A DNA stretch of 64,000 bases, from NCBI RefSeq assembly GCF_001305295.1, contig NZ_LJSI01000047.1, forward strand, positions 44,303 to 108,302, in the 5' to 3' direction. This DNA is from Neptunomonas antarctica. Its GTDB lineage: Bacteria > Pseudomonadota > Gammaproteobacteria > Pseudomonadales > Balneatricaceae. Shown in pieces: positions 62,989 through 64,000 of this stretch; position 1 is the stretch's first letter, and the number at the start of each line of letters is the position of its first letter. The position numbers were made by a program, and so were the translations under genes. Below the pieces are notes generated by a model, which did not search any database, was not told the origin of the DNA, and saw nothing but the letters and a program-made list of their open reading frames with translations.

Positions 62989-63909
62989 CTACTTCCGTTG
63001 GGTTTTCCTGTTAGATAAATTATTATCAATCAGCAAATTAGCTGAGGCCAATTGCGCGCTATTACCACCGCGTTGTTTTGCTATATACATAGCCTTATCA
63101 GCCACCTCCAGCAGATTTTTTTCATTCTTACCGTGATCTGGGTATACAGCAACACCTATGCTAGCTTGAATGACAAATTGTTCGCCGCTCGCGGTTTTGA
63201 CTGAAACCGACGTTCTTAACTGATTCAATATCTTGTTGGCGATAGCCATCGCGCCGTCCACACTTTTTATGCGGTCAAAAATCACCACAAACTCGTCTCC
63301 TCCAAAGCGGGATACGGTATCTGATTCACGTATGCAGCTGGATAAGCAGTTCGCCGTACTGAATAGCAAGCGGTCTCCAGTTTGATGGCCGGCGGTATCG
63401 TTAACGTATTTAAGTTTATCTAAATCAATAAATAATAAGGCAAACTGCCCCTTTTCCCGTCTGGCTCGTGCTAATGCTTGATGCAAGCGGTCGCTGAAGA
63501 GAGATCTGTTGGGTAGGTGGGTTAACTTGTCATAAAAAGCCAGATTCTGCAGAAAACTAAGCTGCGCTTTATGTATGGTGATATCACGGGCAACGGCAAC
63601 ACCGATCTTATCTTGGGTATTCCAATGAGCGTTCCAGAGTAGATGGACTACTTTTCCATCCTTGTGAATGTAACGATTTTCAAACTCAATCGTAGATTCA
63701 TCTTTCATAATATTCTGTGCGGCCGTCTGAGTTAGTTCGCGATCATCAGGATGCACAAACTCAATCATGGTATGCCCGAGTAGCTCTTCGACTTTATAGC
63801 CTAAAATTCTCGGAAATCCTGAACTTAAGTAGATAAAATTACCACCCTCATCTACCAGGCAAACGGCTTCCAAAAGATTGTCGATATAATCACGTAACGA
63901 AGCGAGCAT
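62989..63909 (-). CDS. PAS domain diguanylate cyclase
   Basis: The 306-residue protein makes the second messenger c-di-GMP. An N-terminal PAS domain (about 5-115, ICVD-like EAVCLVDEGGNFIYLSSGF to VAVARDITIHKAQLSFLQN) is joined to a GGDEF domain (125-285): LTHLPNRSLFSDRL, the active GGDEF at 203-207, and a product-inhibition I-site R194-E-S-D197 five residues before it. There is no membrane segment, so it is a cytoplasmic sensor; the PAS ligand (flavin, heme or none) cannot be told. Transcribed alone. The final 90 bases of the window beyond its start are AT-rich promoter-like sequence. Confidence 0.92.
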   Translation of the reverse strand: MLASLRDYIDNLLEAVCLVDEGGNFIYLSSGFPRILGYKVEELLGHTMIEFVHPDDRELTQTAAQNIMKDESTIEFENRYIHKDGKVVHLLWNAHWNTQDKIGVAVARDITIHKAQLSFLQNLAFYDKLTHLPNRSLFSDRLHQALARARREKGQFALLFIDLDKLKYVNDTAGHQTGDRLLFSTANCLSSCIRESDTVSRFGGDEFVVIFDRIKSVDGAMAIANKILNQLRTSVSVKTASGEQFVIQASIGVAVYPDHGKNEKNLLEVADKAMYIAKQRGGNSAQLASANLLIDNNLSNRKTQRK

Positions 63910-64000
63910 ATCGTCTCCTACAGGGCTGGTAGATAAAGTAATCCAGGTTCTTATATGATAAAACCAGCATAAGAATTATCATATTAATAAAATTTATTAT

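Noticed and set aside
63401..63420. A TCGTTAACGTATTT match considered as a fourth LiuR site
   Set aside because: It lies inside the GGDEF coding region and keeps only half of the palindrome.

Overview
The window reads as a chromosomal segment of a Gram-negative gammaproteobacterium, probably marine or aquatic. Evidence: an outer-membrane autotransporter, a DsbB and DsbD periplasmic redox set, a PEP-CTERM surface protein with its PrsT-like TPR partner, DbpA, and a LiuR-controlled leucine catabolic operon of the gammaproteobacterial type. Base composition looks moderate (mid-40s % GC by eye, not computed). No rRNA, tRNA, CRISPR array, phage or intact insertion sequence was recognised. I cannot name the species.

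Layout. 1-4.7 kb: lipA, an orphan hypothetical gene, a decayed transposase fragment beside an AT-rich DUF2235 hydrolase (likely acquired), then a VOC protein divergent from a LysR regulator. 4.9-8.8 kb: a PEP-CTERM protein and a 935-residue PrsT-like TPR protein. 9.3-17.6 kb: two GNAT acetyltransferases, dsbB, DAHP synthase, dsbD, a small c-type cytochrome, DUF1499, an FMN reductase, an S4 RNA-binding protein, an exported MsrA and a GFA protein. 17.6-22.7 kb: pirin and glutathionyl-hydroquinone reductase, azoR divergent from a LysR gene with a perfect operator-like palindrome, a methyltransferase and a 2OG-Fe(II) oxygenase. 22.8-31.2 kb: an autotransporter, a tandem pair of cyanophycin-synthetase-like ATP-grasp proteins with degenerate Mur-ligase C-termini, a lipoprotein alpha/beta hydrolase, and dbpA.

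31.5-41.7 kb is a catabolic island: a LysR regulator, an operator cluster, a class II aldolase-like protein, a complete family-5 peptide/opine-type ABC transporter, a GhrA-like dehydrogenase, an M20 carbamoylase-type amidohydrolase and a wrecked HDAC-family acetylpolyamine amidohydrolase. 41.9-46.9 kb: an acyl-CoA ligase, SDR and acyl-CoA dehydrogenase operon divergent from an AraC regulator. 47.1-62.9 kb is a branched-chain amino acid unit: liuRABCDE extended by a peroxidase-related protein and an acyl-CoA ligase, divergent from a liv-type ABC transporter (G, F, binding protein, H, M) and a thiolase. Two strong LiuR-type palindromes (upstream of liuR and of the thiolase) and one weaker copy (upstream of livG) suggest a single regulon covering uptake and breakdown. 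The window ends with a PAS-GGDEF diguanylate cyclase.

The most novel-looking locus is the tandem CphA2-like pair with its lipoprotein hydrolase (24.9-29.6 kb). Next are the catabolic island with its decayed HDAC gene, and the inferred LiuR control of amino acid uptake.
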